From Methanosarcinales archaeon (GTDB lineage: Archaea; Halobacteriota; Syntropharchaeia; Alkanophagales; Methanospirareceae), in contig DAOUYX010000018.1 of NCBI GenBank assembly GCA_030665925.1, positions 1 through 14,596 on the forward strand: a stretch of 14,596 nucleotides of DNA, in the 5' to 3' direction. The notes under the pieces are model-generated. The model made no database searches. It was not told the origin of the DNA and saw nothing but the letters and a program-made list of their open reading frames with translations. The position numbers and the translations under genes were made by a program. Shown in pieces: positions 1 to 6,136 of the stretch. How positions within the stretch are numbered: position 1 is the first letter of the stretch; each line of letters opens with the position of its first letter.

Positions 1-281
1 TAGGCGGAGATATTGGTGCGTCAATTGATATTGCGGGTATGAATCCAGAACTGAGAAGCGATTATAAGTTGTTTTCGGAATCTAACACGAGATGGGTGGT
101 GGAGATCTGGCAAGGAGAAGCAAGAAGGTTTGAGGAGCTGATGAATACGCGAGGCGTTTGTATAAGTAATATGGGGGAGACAGTTGAGGAGAAAAGAGTG
201 ATTATGAATGATAAGAAAAAAGAGTTGGTGGATATTTCATTAGAAGAAGTAAGAGCGGCGTGGTTGGGGACATTTGGTTGA
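1..281 (+). CDS. purL: Phosphoribosylformylglycinamidine synthase subunit PurL, C-terminal end (5' truncated by window edge)
   Basis: The frame is open from base 3 and ends at TGA 279-281, giving about 92 residues. It begins GGDIGASIDIAGM, continues with DYKLFSESNTRW and ends LEEVRAAWLGTFG. This matches the C-terminal amidotransferase-coupled synthase domain of PurL, where the SDYKLFSESNTRW block and the closing LEE(L/V)xxAW segment are characteristic. PurL converts FGAR to FGAM with ATP and glutamine-derived ammonia in purine biosynthesis, acting in the cytoplasm with PurQ and PurS. The first ATG inside the fragment (39) is internal, not a start. The last 14 codons and the following hairpin are duplicated 384 bp downstream. 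Family assignment is from recognised conserved blocks; only the tail is visible. Confidence 0.92.
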   Translation, partial: GGDIGASIDIAGMNPELRSDYKLFSESNTRWVVEIWQGEARRFEELMNTRGVCISNMGETVEEKRVIMNDKKKELVDISLEEVRAAWLGTFG

Positions 282-303
282 CGCTCAAACCTTTTAGAAA
301 AGG
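240..303 (+). repeat. Direct repeat copy 1 (purL 3' end plus hairpin)
   Basis: This 64-bp stretch holds the last 13 codons of purL, its stop and most of the following hairpin. It recurs at 624-687 with three substitutions (at 260, 269 and 284). The two coding differences are both silent third-position changes (Ala gcg/gca, Gly ggg/gga); the third lies after the stop. Confidence 0.9.
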
Positions 304-393
304 GTTAGATGGAAAACCAATCACATAATTAGGATGAAGAACAAATAAATGGCGATTGAAAGGAAGAAAATCCGATAGAATTTATAAAGGAAA

Positions 394-573
394 ATGGCAA
401 CGAAATCTGAAGATGTAAAAGTTCTGGAAAAGGTGGTATCCATAGCTAAAAGGGAACTCGATCCAGTTGAGTATGCGAGATTTTTGACGTTGATAACTCC
501 TAAGACCGGGGATTCTACGAAGGAATTAAGGGAAATCCGAGATGTTGAATCTTATGAAGAGATTATAGAATGA
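394..573 (+). CDS. Small uncharacterised protein, 59 aa, possible antitoxin-like
   Basis: ATG 394 to TGA 571-573 encodes 59 residues beginning MATKSEDVKVLEKVV and ending ESYEEIIE. A purine-rich AAAGGAAA lies immediately upstream (386-393), a weak and close ribosome site. The protein is charged and predicted mainly helical, with a central segment LDPVEYARFLTLITPKTGDS. I have a sense of similar short archaeal proteins sharing an EYxRFL-xxITP pattern, but I cannot name a family. The next ORF starts inside its stop codon (ATGA), an arrangement common in toxin-antitoxin and other two-gene operons. Codon use and length argue for a real gene; function is unknown. Confidence 0.5.
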   Translation: MATKSEDVKVLEKVVSIAKRELDPVEYARFLTLITPKTGDSTKELREIRDVESYEEIIE

Positions 574-665
574 TTAAAGAAAGTAAATGTCCGAATATCA
601 CCATAGCCCCGGTGAATCTCCCGTTAGAAGAAGTAAGAGCGGCATGGTTGGGAACATTTGGTTGA
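570..665 (+). pseudogene. 31-codon ORF ending in a second copy of the PurL C-terminus
   Basis: ATG 570-572 overlaps the stop of the preceding small gene and the frame runs to TGA 663-665. The product begins MIKESKCPNITIAPVN and ends LPLEEVRAAWLGTFG. The second half aligns with the true PurL end: VNLPLEEVRAAWLGTFG here against VDISLEEVRAAWLGTFG at 228-278. The first half is not recognisable. It may be a remnant of a diverged second purL 3' end, or a gene cut short by recombination into a purL tail. At 31 residues it is unlikely to be an enzyme. Whether it is translated is open, although the ATGA coupling would permit it. Confidence 0.5.
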
Positions 666-687
666 CGTTCAAACCTTTTAGAAAAGG
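624..687 (+). repeat. Direct repeat copy 2 (purL tail plus hairpin)
   Basis: Second copy of the 64-bp purL 3'-end block at a constant offset of 384 bp, with three mismatches. Its reading frame is kept and ends at the equivalent TGA. Sequence after the hairpin no longer matches that after copy 1, so the duplicated block ends about here. Protein-level resemblance extends four codons further upstream (VNLP against VDIS). Confidence 0.88.
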
Positions 688-853
688 TTCAATCCAAAAA
701 TCACACCTTTAGAAAAGGTGTGTACCAAAACTCAGGTGCGAGAGTTGGTAAGACAAACCTTTTAGAAAGGTCCAATCCAAAAACTAAGTTCTTTTGGTAA
801 AGCTTTTCTTTTGAAGAAAAGGTTTGGTCTGGCCCCTTATGTTGGTTGCAAGG

Positions 854-899
854 TTTTTAAGCACGACTTACTCTCTCATATGGTTAGCATAGGAGGTGA
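854..899 (+). promoter_or_regulatory. Box A-like element and strong ribosome binding site before the 43-aa ORF
   Basis: TTTTTAAG at 854-861 resembles an archaeal box A (TATA) element. GGAGGTGA at 892-899 is an eight-base match to the archaeal anti-Shine-Dalgarno sequence, 8 nt before ATG 908. This is the strongest ribosome site seen in the window and fixes the start of the ORF that follows. Confidence 0.55.
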
Positions 900-907
900 G
901 TAGGAAC

Positions 908-1039
908 ATGGCATGTACAGCGCAGATGTTCAGCGAAGATGAAGAAGACTTGCTGCGCATCTTAAGGAGGAAGAAGCCGCGGCGAAGCGAGTGGCTTGAC
1001 GTTGAAGAAGACCTGCTGGCGATGGACGAAGAGTTTTAA
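908..1039 (+). CDS. 43-aa acidic small protein, or the N-terminal remnant of a broken thioredoxin gene
   Basis: ATG 908 to TAA 1037-1039 encodes 43 residues, starting MACTAQMFSEDEEDLLRIL and ending DLLAMDEEF. It is rich in Asp/Glu with one basic stretch (RRKKPRR). There is no signal peptide, membrane segment or recognisable domain. The excellent ribosome site suggests it is, or recently was, well translated. The same frame continues after the stop for ten codons to a TAG at 1070-1072 and then directly into a thioredoxin-like sequence ending at 1375. It may therefore be the leader part of a once longer gene broken by two stops. I cannot assign a function. Confidence 0.5.
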   Translation: MACTAQMFSEDEEDLLRILRRKKPRRSEWLDVEEDLLAMDEEF

Positions 1040-1072
1040 CACGACATCTACGGAACGGACGAAGTACAGTAG

Positions 1073-1375
1073 GTAGAAATTGGACGGAAGAAATTATTCC
1101 CACTTTTTTCTTATTTTATCCAATACGCCCAGGAGTACGAAGGGAAGGTCAAATTCGCGAAAATCAACATCCTCGAGAGCCAGTTCACCGCCGAACGCTA
1201 CGGGGTGATGGCCACACCCACATTCACGTTCTTCTGCCATGGCAAACCCGTCCAGAACCTTGCGGGCGCAGCCTACCCGACGCTCATCAAGAAAATGATT
1301 GATGAGTCGCTCGAATACGGAGAGGCATGCCTGGAGAAATCAACACCTGTACGATTTGACCCGGCGTATGCGTGA
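1073..1375 (+). pseudogene. Thioredoxin-like remnant lacking the CxxC half
   Basis: The frame from 1073 to TGA 1373-1375 has no usable start in its first 130 bases; its first in-frame ATG lies deep in the fold. It encodes YAQEYEGKVKFAKINILE, then YGVMATPTFTFFCHGKPVQ and a C-terminal helix ending ESLEYGEACLEK. The alternation of strands and the TPT cis-proline loop before a TFFxxGKPV strand are typical of the second half of a thioredoxin fold. The redox motif CxxC, expected about 35 residues before the KINI strand, is absent, and the residues there (KKLFPLFSIFIQ) do not resemble it. This is most likely an inactivated gene, colinear in frame with the 43-aa ORF upstream. Confidence 0.75.
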
Positions 1376-1423
1376 GGGTTTAGAGATAAATTGCCACCCA
1401 TATTTATTCTCAAAATCAGAGGG

Positions 1424-1444
1424 AGCCCCTCACAAAGGGGTTTT
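1424..1444 (+). terminator. Possible terminator after the thioredoxin remnant
   Basis: A CCCCT/AGGGG stem with a short loop is followed directly by TTTT. It lies 50 nt after the remnant's stop. The stem is only five pairs, so this is tentative. Confidence 0.35.
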
Positions 1445-1564
1445 GGAAGTGAGGTTGTTTTAACTACTCGTGAACCAGCCCCTTGTCTATGTAGAGAAAA
1501 AGGAGATGAAGAAATGGGGTGGAGGGCCAAGTATAACTACTCATATGGGAAGATGGCGAAACTC

Positions 1565-1574
1565 ATATATATAT
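1565..1574 (+). promoter_or_regulatory. TATA-like element upstream of the STAND gene
   Basis: ATATATATAT lies 95 nt before the ATG of the STAND NTPase. It would predict a transcript start near 1600 and a leader of about 70 nt. It is the best box A candidate in the intergenic region. Confidence 0.35.
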
Positions 1575-1669
1575 GCGTTGTCTTTTGTACCAATAAGGGA
1601 GGAAATATCGACATTGATGGCGGGTATACCGAAGTTAGGCGGAATTTCAGAAATATGAGTTAGGTTAAA

Positions 1670-4501
1670 ATGACTGATGAAAATAGTTTGAAACTCAATA
1701 GGAATTACGGCTATGACATCCTTATTAATACATTTGAACCAGTTTTAAGAAATTATATTGCTAACGGGGTATTTCTCATAAGCCACGGAAATGACTGGAA
1801 AAAGCATATCCCTCAGGGTGTAATTACTGATGTAACCCAAAACAAAGAGGATTTAGTGTTCGAAGACTGCTCAATAGATGATTTTTTTGAAGAAATTACC
1901 TTTCTGAATCTAAAAGATGTTCTCGTGTTCTCGAATAACTTCAAATTGGCAAAATCATTCTTTGGAGCGTTGAGTAAGGCTAAGTTTACGAAGCTAATGG
2001 ATGGGCTGAACATTTATAGAAGAAAGATTGCACATGCAAGGACAGCCTTTAGCAATTTAGACTTGCAGAAAGTGATCGAGGATGTTGGACTTCTATGCCA
2101 AGGTGATACGGCAAAGGAAGTGAAAATTTACCTTCAAAACGAAGAGTACAAGAAAGCTCAGGATGTTCCACGTGATTTCTTCGAGGAATATGAGTGCCAA
2201 AATAATCTTCCTCCTGAGAACTATAACCTTGATGGTGGTTTCGTCGGACGTGAAAAGGAAATACGAACTTTAAGGAAATTAATAAAGTCAAATCAGGATA
2301 GGATCAATACTATTACAGGTGCCGGTGGTGTTGGCAAGACGGCAATTGCACTGAGGGTAGCGTACTCGTTTTTGTCTGATCCCCAGAACCCCTTTGACGC
2401 TATTATATGGTTTAGTGCAAAAACTAGCAAACTTACGGATGAGGGCATAGTGCCCTTAGCGCCGGGAATAACAAGTAATGAGCAACTGATGACTGATCTT
2501 CTGGGTATGCTGGATCCTCAGACACTTCAAAATTTCAGCGATGCTAAAGTACCCCTGGTTTCATACCGAAACCACCTTTACAAATTATTCTCTTCCCAAA
2601 AATGCTTGTTCATTGTTGATAATCTGGAAACTATCATCAAAGACGATGCGTTGATTAATTTTGTAAAAGACATCCCGCGACCATCACAGGTCATAATTAC
2701 AAGTAGAAAAGGATTGGGCGAGATTGAAAGAAGGTACCCACTAACGGATATGTCAGAAAAGGATGCAATACAATTATTTAGAATTGTTGCTAAAGAGCGG
2801 AATAAAAAAGATCTTCTACGCTTTGAGGAAGATACAATCTCAAAACTCGTGAAACGAGTTAGGTGTTATCCTTTGCTAATAAAATGGTCACTAGGACAAG
2901 TATGCCTTGGAAAAGATTTAGATTCCGCATTTTCTGAAATATTTGCTGGAGAAAGTGATATTGCTAAATTTAGTTTCAATGATGTTTTCTTACTTTTGTC
3001 AGAAAACGCAAAGCTTGTTCTGTATAGCATGATTGTTTATGGAGAAAAAACAGTTTCAAAATCTGTGTTAATGCATCTTGCTAATTTGACTGAGGATCAA
3101 TTCGAAGATGCTATCAAAGAATTAGTGATTACTTCGTTTGTGTTCACGGAGAGCAAAGAAGAAGAGTCAAGAATAAGTACAGAATACTCAATGTTGTCAT
3201 TGACGCGAGGTTTCATAGATAGCAAACTTGATGAGGATGAGAAGACTAAAGAAATGCTCTTGACAAGGTTTTATCATCTATCAGAGCAAATACAGGAGTA
3301 TGAGAAATCTAAGTCCAGTTATTCCCAATCGCTATTTCAGCTTGGTATTAAAAATCCCGAAGAGAAAGTAGCTTTCAAATATGTGAAGACTGCCAAGAAT
3401 TATTTTTTAGGCGGTGATATTGAGCGGGCTGAAGAAAACTTTGAGAATGCAATCAAGATTGCTCCAGATTTTTCGTACGCACTTCAAGAATATTCAAAAT
3501 TTGAATTTAAAAAAGGTCATATCCACCCGGCACTCAATCTTGCAAAGAAAGCCGTGAAGGTTAGTCCTGAAAGCTATCATCCATGGTTCAGTTATGGTAT
3601 TATGCTAAGGAGAAATCAGAATTTCCCCGAGGCTATTAAGATTTTACAAAAGGCAAAAGAACTTAATCCCAAGCATCTCCCTATATACAACGAACTTGGT
3701 AGAGTATACACGTTCATTGGTGAGTATGAAAAAGCAGAAATAGAATTTATGGCCGCTTTGAAAGAAGAGAAATATCCAAACTATCGACACAAGATGATGA
3801 CTCTTCAATTTTTAGCAGACAATTACAAAAGATGGGCAGACGATTTTAGATTGAGATATGATAAGGAGGGGGAAATTGTTATGCTAGAAAAAGCAAATGA
3901 AACAATCGATGAAGCAATTAAAATTGCCCCTGGAGATCATAAGCTTTGGGAACTATATTGGGACATTTCCAAAAATTTGGGTATAGCACTGTCCCAAAAA
4001 AAGGGTCTTACTGAAGGCAAACCGTATCTGGAAAAGTGCCTCCAGACGGTGCAATCAGGTAAAAAATCAATTATTCCCGACGGCGAAATAGTTGCTGAAG
4101 CATGTTTCTATATTGCAGCTTTGACTAGGGATAAAGATACTGGAAACCAAGAGGATATTGAGATGTACATTAATAAAGGGTTAGCTAATTGCATGTCAAA
4201 TTCTAAATTCTACAGTAAGCTCAGTAAACTCAAGAAGCAGCTTCTCCAGAACGGGACTCCGAGAATAGAGATGGACGATAGAATATATGGTAGAATTAAG
4301 TATTTTAATATGGGGAGACATTTTGGTATAATAGAAACTGCGACAGATAATTATGTGTTCTTTATTTCAGGATTTCACCAGTGGGTGTCTCCAGAATTAA
4401 AGTTAAATTTAGGAGGGAGAACCGTTTCGTTTGTTCTCACAAAAAATCCGACGAAGGAGAATTCGATGATAGCAACGGACATAGTCTTTGAGGAGAGCTA
4501 A
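1670..4501 (+). CDS. HEPN–NB-ARC STAND NTPase with TPR repeats and C-terminal cold-shock-like domain; predicted conflict/defence effector
   Basis: 943 residues; the start is fixed by an in-frame TAG three codons upstream (1661-1663). Residues 10-165 resemble the Swt1-type HEPN fold: a YGYDILINTFEPVLR helix, then RRKIAH with R117-x4-H122, the HEPN ribonuclease signature. An NB-ARC ATPase follows, entered by FVGREKEI (191-198), with Walker A GAGGVGKT (217-224), Walker B LFIVDN (313-318), sensor TSR (344-346) and a YPLL segment (400-403) at the usual GLPL site. A winged-helix-like region spans about 440-520. TPR helices occupy about 570-760 (AEENFENAIKIAPD is one repeat). The C-terminus (870-940) reads GRIKYFNMGRHFGII and YVFF, the cold-shock/S1-like OB pattern. 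Family knowledge: STAND proteins oligomerise on sensing a trigger, and HEPN domains cut RNA. Inference: TPR and/or OB regions sense invader RNA or protein and release the HEPN nuclease. The gene is visibly more AT-rich than neighbours, suggesting transfer. Confidence 0.88.
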   Translation: MTDENSLKLNRNYGYDILINTFEPVLRNYIANGVFLISHGNDWKKHIPQGVITDVTQNKEDLVFEDCSIDDFFEEITFLNLKDVLVFSNNFKLAKSFFGALSKAKFTKLMDGLNIYRRKIAHARTAFSNLDLQKVIEDVGLLCQGDTAKEVKIYLQNEEYKKAQDVPRDFFEEYECQNNLPPENYNLDGGFVGREKEIRTLRKLIKSNQDRINTITGAGGVGKTAIALRVAYSFLSDPQNPFDAIIWFSAKTSKLTDEGIVPLAPGITSNEQLMTDLLGMLDPQTLQNFSDAKVPLVSYRNHLYKLFSSQKCLFIVDNLETIIKDDALINFVKDIPRPSQVIITSRKGLGEIERRYPLTDMSEKDAIQLFRIVAKERNKKDLLRFEEDTISKLVKRVRCYPLLIKWSLGQVCLGKDLDSAFSEIFAGESDIAKFSFNDVFLLLSENAKLVLYSMIVYGEKTVSKSVLMHLANLTEDQFEDAIKELVITSFVFTESKEEESRISTEYSMLSLTRGFIDSKLDEDEKTKEMLLTRFYHLSEQIQEYEKSKSSYSQSLFQLGIKNPEEKVAFKYVKTAKNYFLGGDIERAEENFENAIKIAPDFSYALQEYSKFEFKKGHIHPALNLAKKAVKVSPESYHPWFSYGIMLRRNQNFPEAIKILQKAKELNPKHLPIYNELGRVYTFIGEYEKAEIEFMAALKEEKYPNYRHKMMTLQFLADNYKRWADDFRLRYDKEGEIVMLEKANETIDEAIKIAPGDHKLWELYWDISKNLGIALSQKKGLTEGKPYLEKCLQTVQSGKKSIIPDGEIVAEACFYIAALTRDKDTGNQEDIEMYINKGLANCMSNSKFYSKLSKLKKQLLQNGTPRIEMDDRIYGRIKYFNMGRHFGIIETATDNYVFFISGFHQWVSPELKLNLGGRTVSFVLTKNPTKENSMIATDIVFEES

Positions 4502-4657
4502 ACAACGTTGTATCAGTCCGAAGCGGAATAGTGCTGTAAATCTCCATCACCACTTATCGAAGTTTCCATCATCCAATACTTAGAAAAAACTCATAAAGGA
4601 TGTAAATCCCAATTTTTTCTTTAATAAACGTTTCTTTTTCAAAAGAAAAGTTTGGGA
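4502..4657. other. Intergenic region between STAND gene and tRNA-Gln 3' end
   Basis: AATTTTTTCTTT at 4612-4623 is a plausible T-rich termination signal for the STAND gene on the plus strand. The palindrome at 4631-4648 follows. No ORF, integrase fragment or copy of the tRNA 3' end is visible here. Confidence 0.4.
4631..4648. terminator. 8-bp palindrome between convergent STAND gene and tRNA-Gln
   Basis: TTTCTTTT-TC-AAAAGAAA is a perfect inverted repeat 10 nt beyond the tRNA 3' end. Read on the minus strand, it shares CTTTTCTTTTGAA with the hairpin at 803-821. It could terminate or process transcripts from either side. Confidence 0.5.
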
Positions 4658-4730
4658 TAGTCCCGGGAGGATTCGAACCCCCGTCACGGGCTCCAAAGGC
4701 CAGTATGCTTGACCGCTACACCACGGGACT
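4658..4730 (-). tRNA. tRNA-Gln (anticodon TTG)
   Basis: The minus strand from 4730 to 4658 folds into a 73-nt cloverleaf. The acceptor stem AGTCCCG/CGGGACT is perfect, with discriminator A. The anticodon loop CTTTGGA gives TTG (reads CAA). The T arm is GGGGG-TTCGAAT-CCTCC. The anticodon stem has one T/C mismatch. No CCA is encoded, so the tRNA depends on the CCA-adding enzyme found at the other end of this window. The AGTCCCGTGG start is typical of archaeal tRNA-Gln. There is no intron. The 3' end faces the STAND gene. Confidence 0.93.
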
Positions 4731-4766
4731 TCTTTTCTTTTACGTTATCCAATTATCTCTTTCAGC

Positions 4767-4774
4767 ATTAAAAA
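4767..4774 (-). promoter_or_regulatory. Box A element of tRNA-Gln
   Basis: Minus-strand TTTTTAAT lies 37-44 nt before the first base of the tRNA, a normal place for an archaeal TATA box with a short 5' leader. Confidence 0.5.
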
Positions 4775-4857
4775 CTTTTTTTCTTGCTCTGAAATGCATA
4801 CATCCGCAAATCTACGGCATCTTTTGCCTGACTCGATCGAAGTGAGCTTTTCCCTTG

Positions 4858-6003
4858 TTACTCCTCGTTCTCCCGTTCCCATTCCTGCATATACTGCAAC
4901 CCTAACTCCTTCAGCCGTTTTTTATCGACATGAGCGCCGATCGAGTACTGCTCCATAAAGTGCTCGAACTCGGTATGCAGCGACCGAAACGTAGGCTGTT
5001 CAGCAGCCAATAGTTCACTATCCCGCTTGAACTCGTATTTCATCTCGAAATGAACTGCAGATCTCGTCAGCCGCTTTAGCTCGTCAAAATCCAGTGAATG
5101 ATAGACCTGCACGGGCATATCCAGCACTTTTAACCGCACCACTTTATCTTCGGGATTGCATTCCTGGATGCGATCCGTTATTGCACGTTTTATCTCCTGT
5201 GCATCGAGAGCATCACAAATAACGGGCTTCAAGTCCACCATCTCTCGCGTTCTCAACCCGTGAAATACGACCTCTCGTCCGCCATCTTCGCTCAGCCGAA
5301 CTTCTAAGAAGCCCTTATCCTCGTTCACCTCGTTAAAGCTGAATCGTTCGGTTGAGCCCGCGTAATACACGTCATCGCGTACTCTCGTGTATTTGTGATA
5401 GTGCCCCAACGCGATGTAATCAAAATTCGTCAAATCGTGGATGGTAATAAGTTGCTCGTTGAATTCGTCCATCAGAAACGTCTGCTTTCCCGCGCCGTAA
5501 ACACCCACATGTAGCACTCCGATATTAAACCCTGTGCTGTCACTGCCGTCGTTCAACTGCATTTTCCTCTTCTCACCCGCAATATCATCGCAATGGGGAA
5601 TCGCATGAATCCTTAGATCATCGAGTTCAACGAGTTCGTATTTATTCCCATAAACTACGTGAACGTCAGGAATATGCTTAAACAGGCTGAATACACTGCC
5701 CGTCTCCTTCAAACGCGGCGTTTCGTGATTGCCTGAGATCACGACAAAAGGAATTTTCGCTTCGCTTAATCGTATTAATTGCCCGAGCACGAACGAAATA
5801 GCGCGATTCGTTGGTCGTACGGAGTCGAACAGGTCACCCGCGTGTACTATCACCTCGGGCTTTTCTGCAATGGCATAGTCCACAAATTGCTTGAACGCAT
5901 CGTAGGTGTCCACCTCTCGTAGGTTCAGCCCGGTCGCTTCGTCTATCCTCCGGTATGCTGAATAGCCGATATGCGTGTCCGCAATGTGGAATATTCTCGT
6001 CAT
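4858..6003 (-). CDS. mre11: DNA double-strand break repair nuclease Mre11
   Basis: 381 residues from the ATG at 6003. An ATG 18 codons further upstream (6057) exists, but the family starts directly with the first strand, as here in MTRIFHIADTHIG, so the shorter form is chosen. All metallophosphoesterase motifs are present: D9 and H11 (ADTH), D57 (AGDLFD), N92-H93 (GNHE), H165 (LHVG) and H201/H203 (GHYH). These bind two Mn ions. The C-terminal 120 residues form the capping and Rad50-binding part. Mre11 has 3'-5' exonuclease and endonuclease activity and works with Rad50 at DNA ends, in many archaea with HerA and NurA. No rad50 lies next to it: downstream is tRNA-Gln and upstream (133 nt) is thrC on the same strand. 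The length is normal for archaeal Mre11. Confidence 0.93.
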   Translation of the reverse strand: MTRIFHIADTHIGYSAYRRIDEATGLNLREVDTYDAFKQFVDYAIAEKPEVIVHAGDLFDSVRPTNRAISFVLGQLIRLSEAKIPFVVISGNHETPRLKETGSVFSLFKHIPDVHVVYGNKYELVELDDLRIHAIPHCDDIAGEKRKMQLNDGSDSTGFNIGVLHVGVYGAGKQTFLMDEFNEQLITIHDLTNFDYIALGHYHKYTRVRDDVYYAGSTERFSFNEVNEDKGFLEVRLSEDGGREVVFHGLRTREMVDLKPVICDALDAQEIKRAITDRIQECNPEDKVVRLKVLDMPVQVYHSLDFDELKRLTRSAVHFEMKYEFKRDSELLAAEQPTFRSLHTEFEHFMEQYSIGAHVDKKRLKELGLQYMQEWERENEE

Positions 6004-6136
6004 CGCACTTTCTTTTTTAAAAAGAACCTGCACTAAGAAAAACGTTGTGTCCTTCATAAAAGTGTTACGAAAAACATTTTTGCTCCGCAGTCAGTGCATT
6101 TTACCCGACCATATTTCTGGGGGTTGTTTTATGTAC

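Larger units (their letters stand above)
288..821. repeat. Cluster of five short TTTT/AAAA inverted repeats
   Basis: Five hairpins of related sequence lie between coding remnants. Positions 288-306 hold AACCTTTT-AG-AAAAGGGTT. Positions 672-689 hold a perfect 8-bp stem AACCTTTT-AG-AAAAGGTT. Positions 702-722 hold CACACCTTT/AAAGGTGTG. Positions 757-771 hold ACCTTT-TAG-AAAGGT. Positions 803-821 hold CTTTTCTT-TTG-AAGAAAAG. The first four share the core CCTTT(T)AGAAA(A)GG. Each could act as a transcription terminator or processing hairpin; the first two follow the two PurL tails. A related palindrome lies at 4631-4648. Confidence 0.75.
1376..1669. other. Intergenic stretch between thioredoxin remnant and STAND gene
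   Basis: A hairpin-like GCCCCT-CACAA-AGGGG followed by TTTT (1424-1444) could terminate upstream transcription. TATA-like ATATATATAT lies at 1565-1574. The nonamer TAACTACTC occurs twice (1461-1469, 1534-1542). Short open frames here (for example GTG 1470 to 1658) lack a ribosome site and any recognisable sequence, so I do not call them genes. Confidence 0.4.

Noticed and set aside
288..821. CRISPR-like array
   Set aside because: The repeats are short palindromes of differing sequence at irregular spacing, without equal spacers or nearby cas genes.
1273..1530. 85-codon minus-strand open frame
   Set aside because: It lies opposite the thioredoxin remnant and the terminator and has no start signal or family resemblance.
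1391..1663. Two overlapping 60-90 codon open frames on the plus strand before the STAND gene
   Set aside because: No ribosome site, no recognisable motif, unusual composition, and one spans the probable terminator at 1424-1444.
282..4730. Possible att duplication of the tRNA-Gln 3' end left of the STAND gene
   Set aside because: I looked for repeats of GATTCGAAC/CCCGGGA sequence in 282-1670 and 4502-4657 and saw none; no integrase is present.
6003..6057. Upstream ATG extending Mre11 by 18 residues
   Set aside because: The extension is hydrophobic and unlike the family, and the metal-binding first strand begins right after the internal Met.
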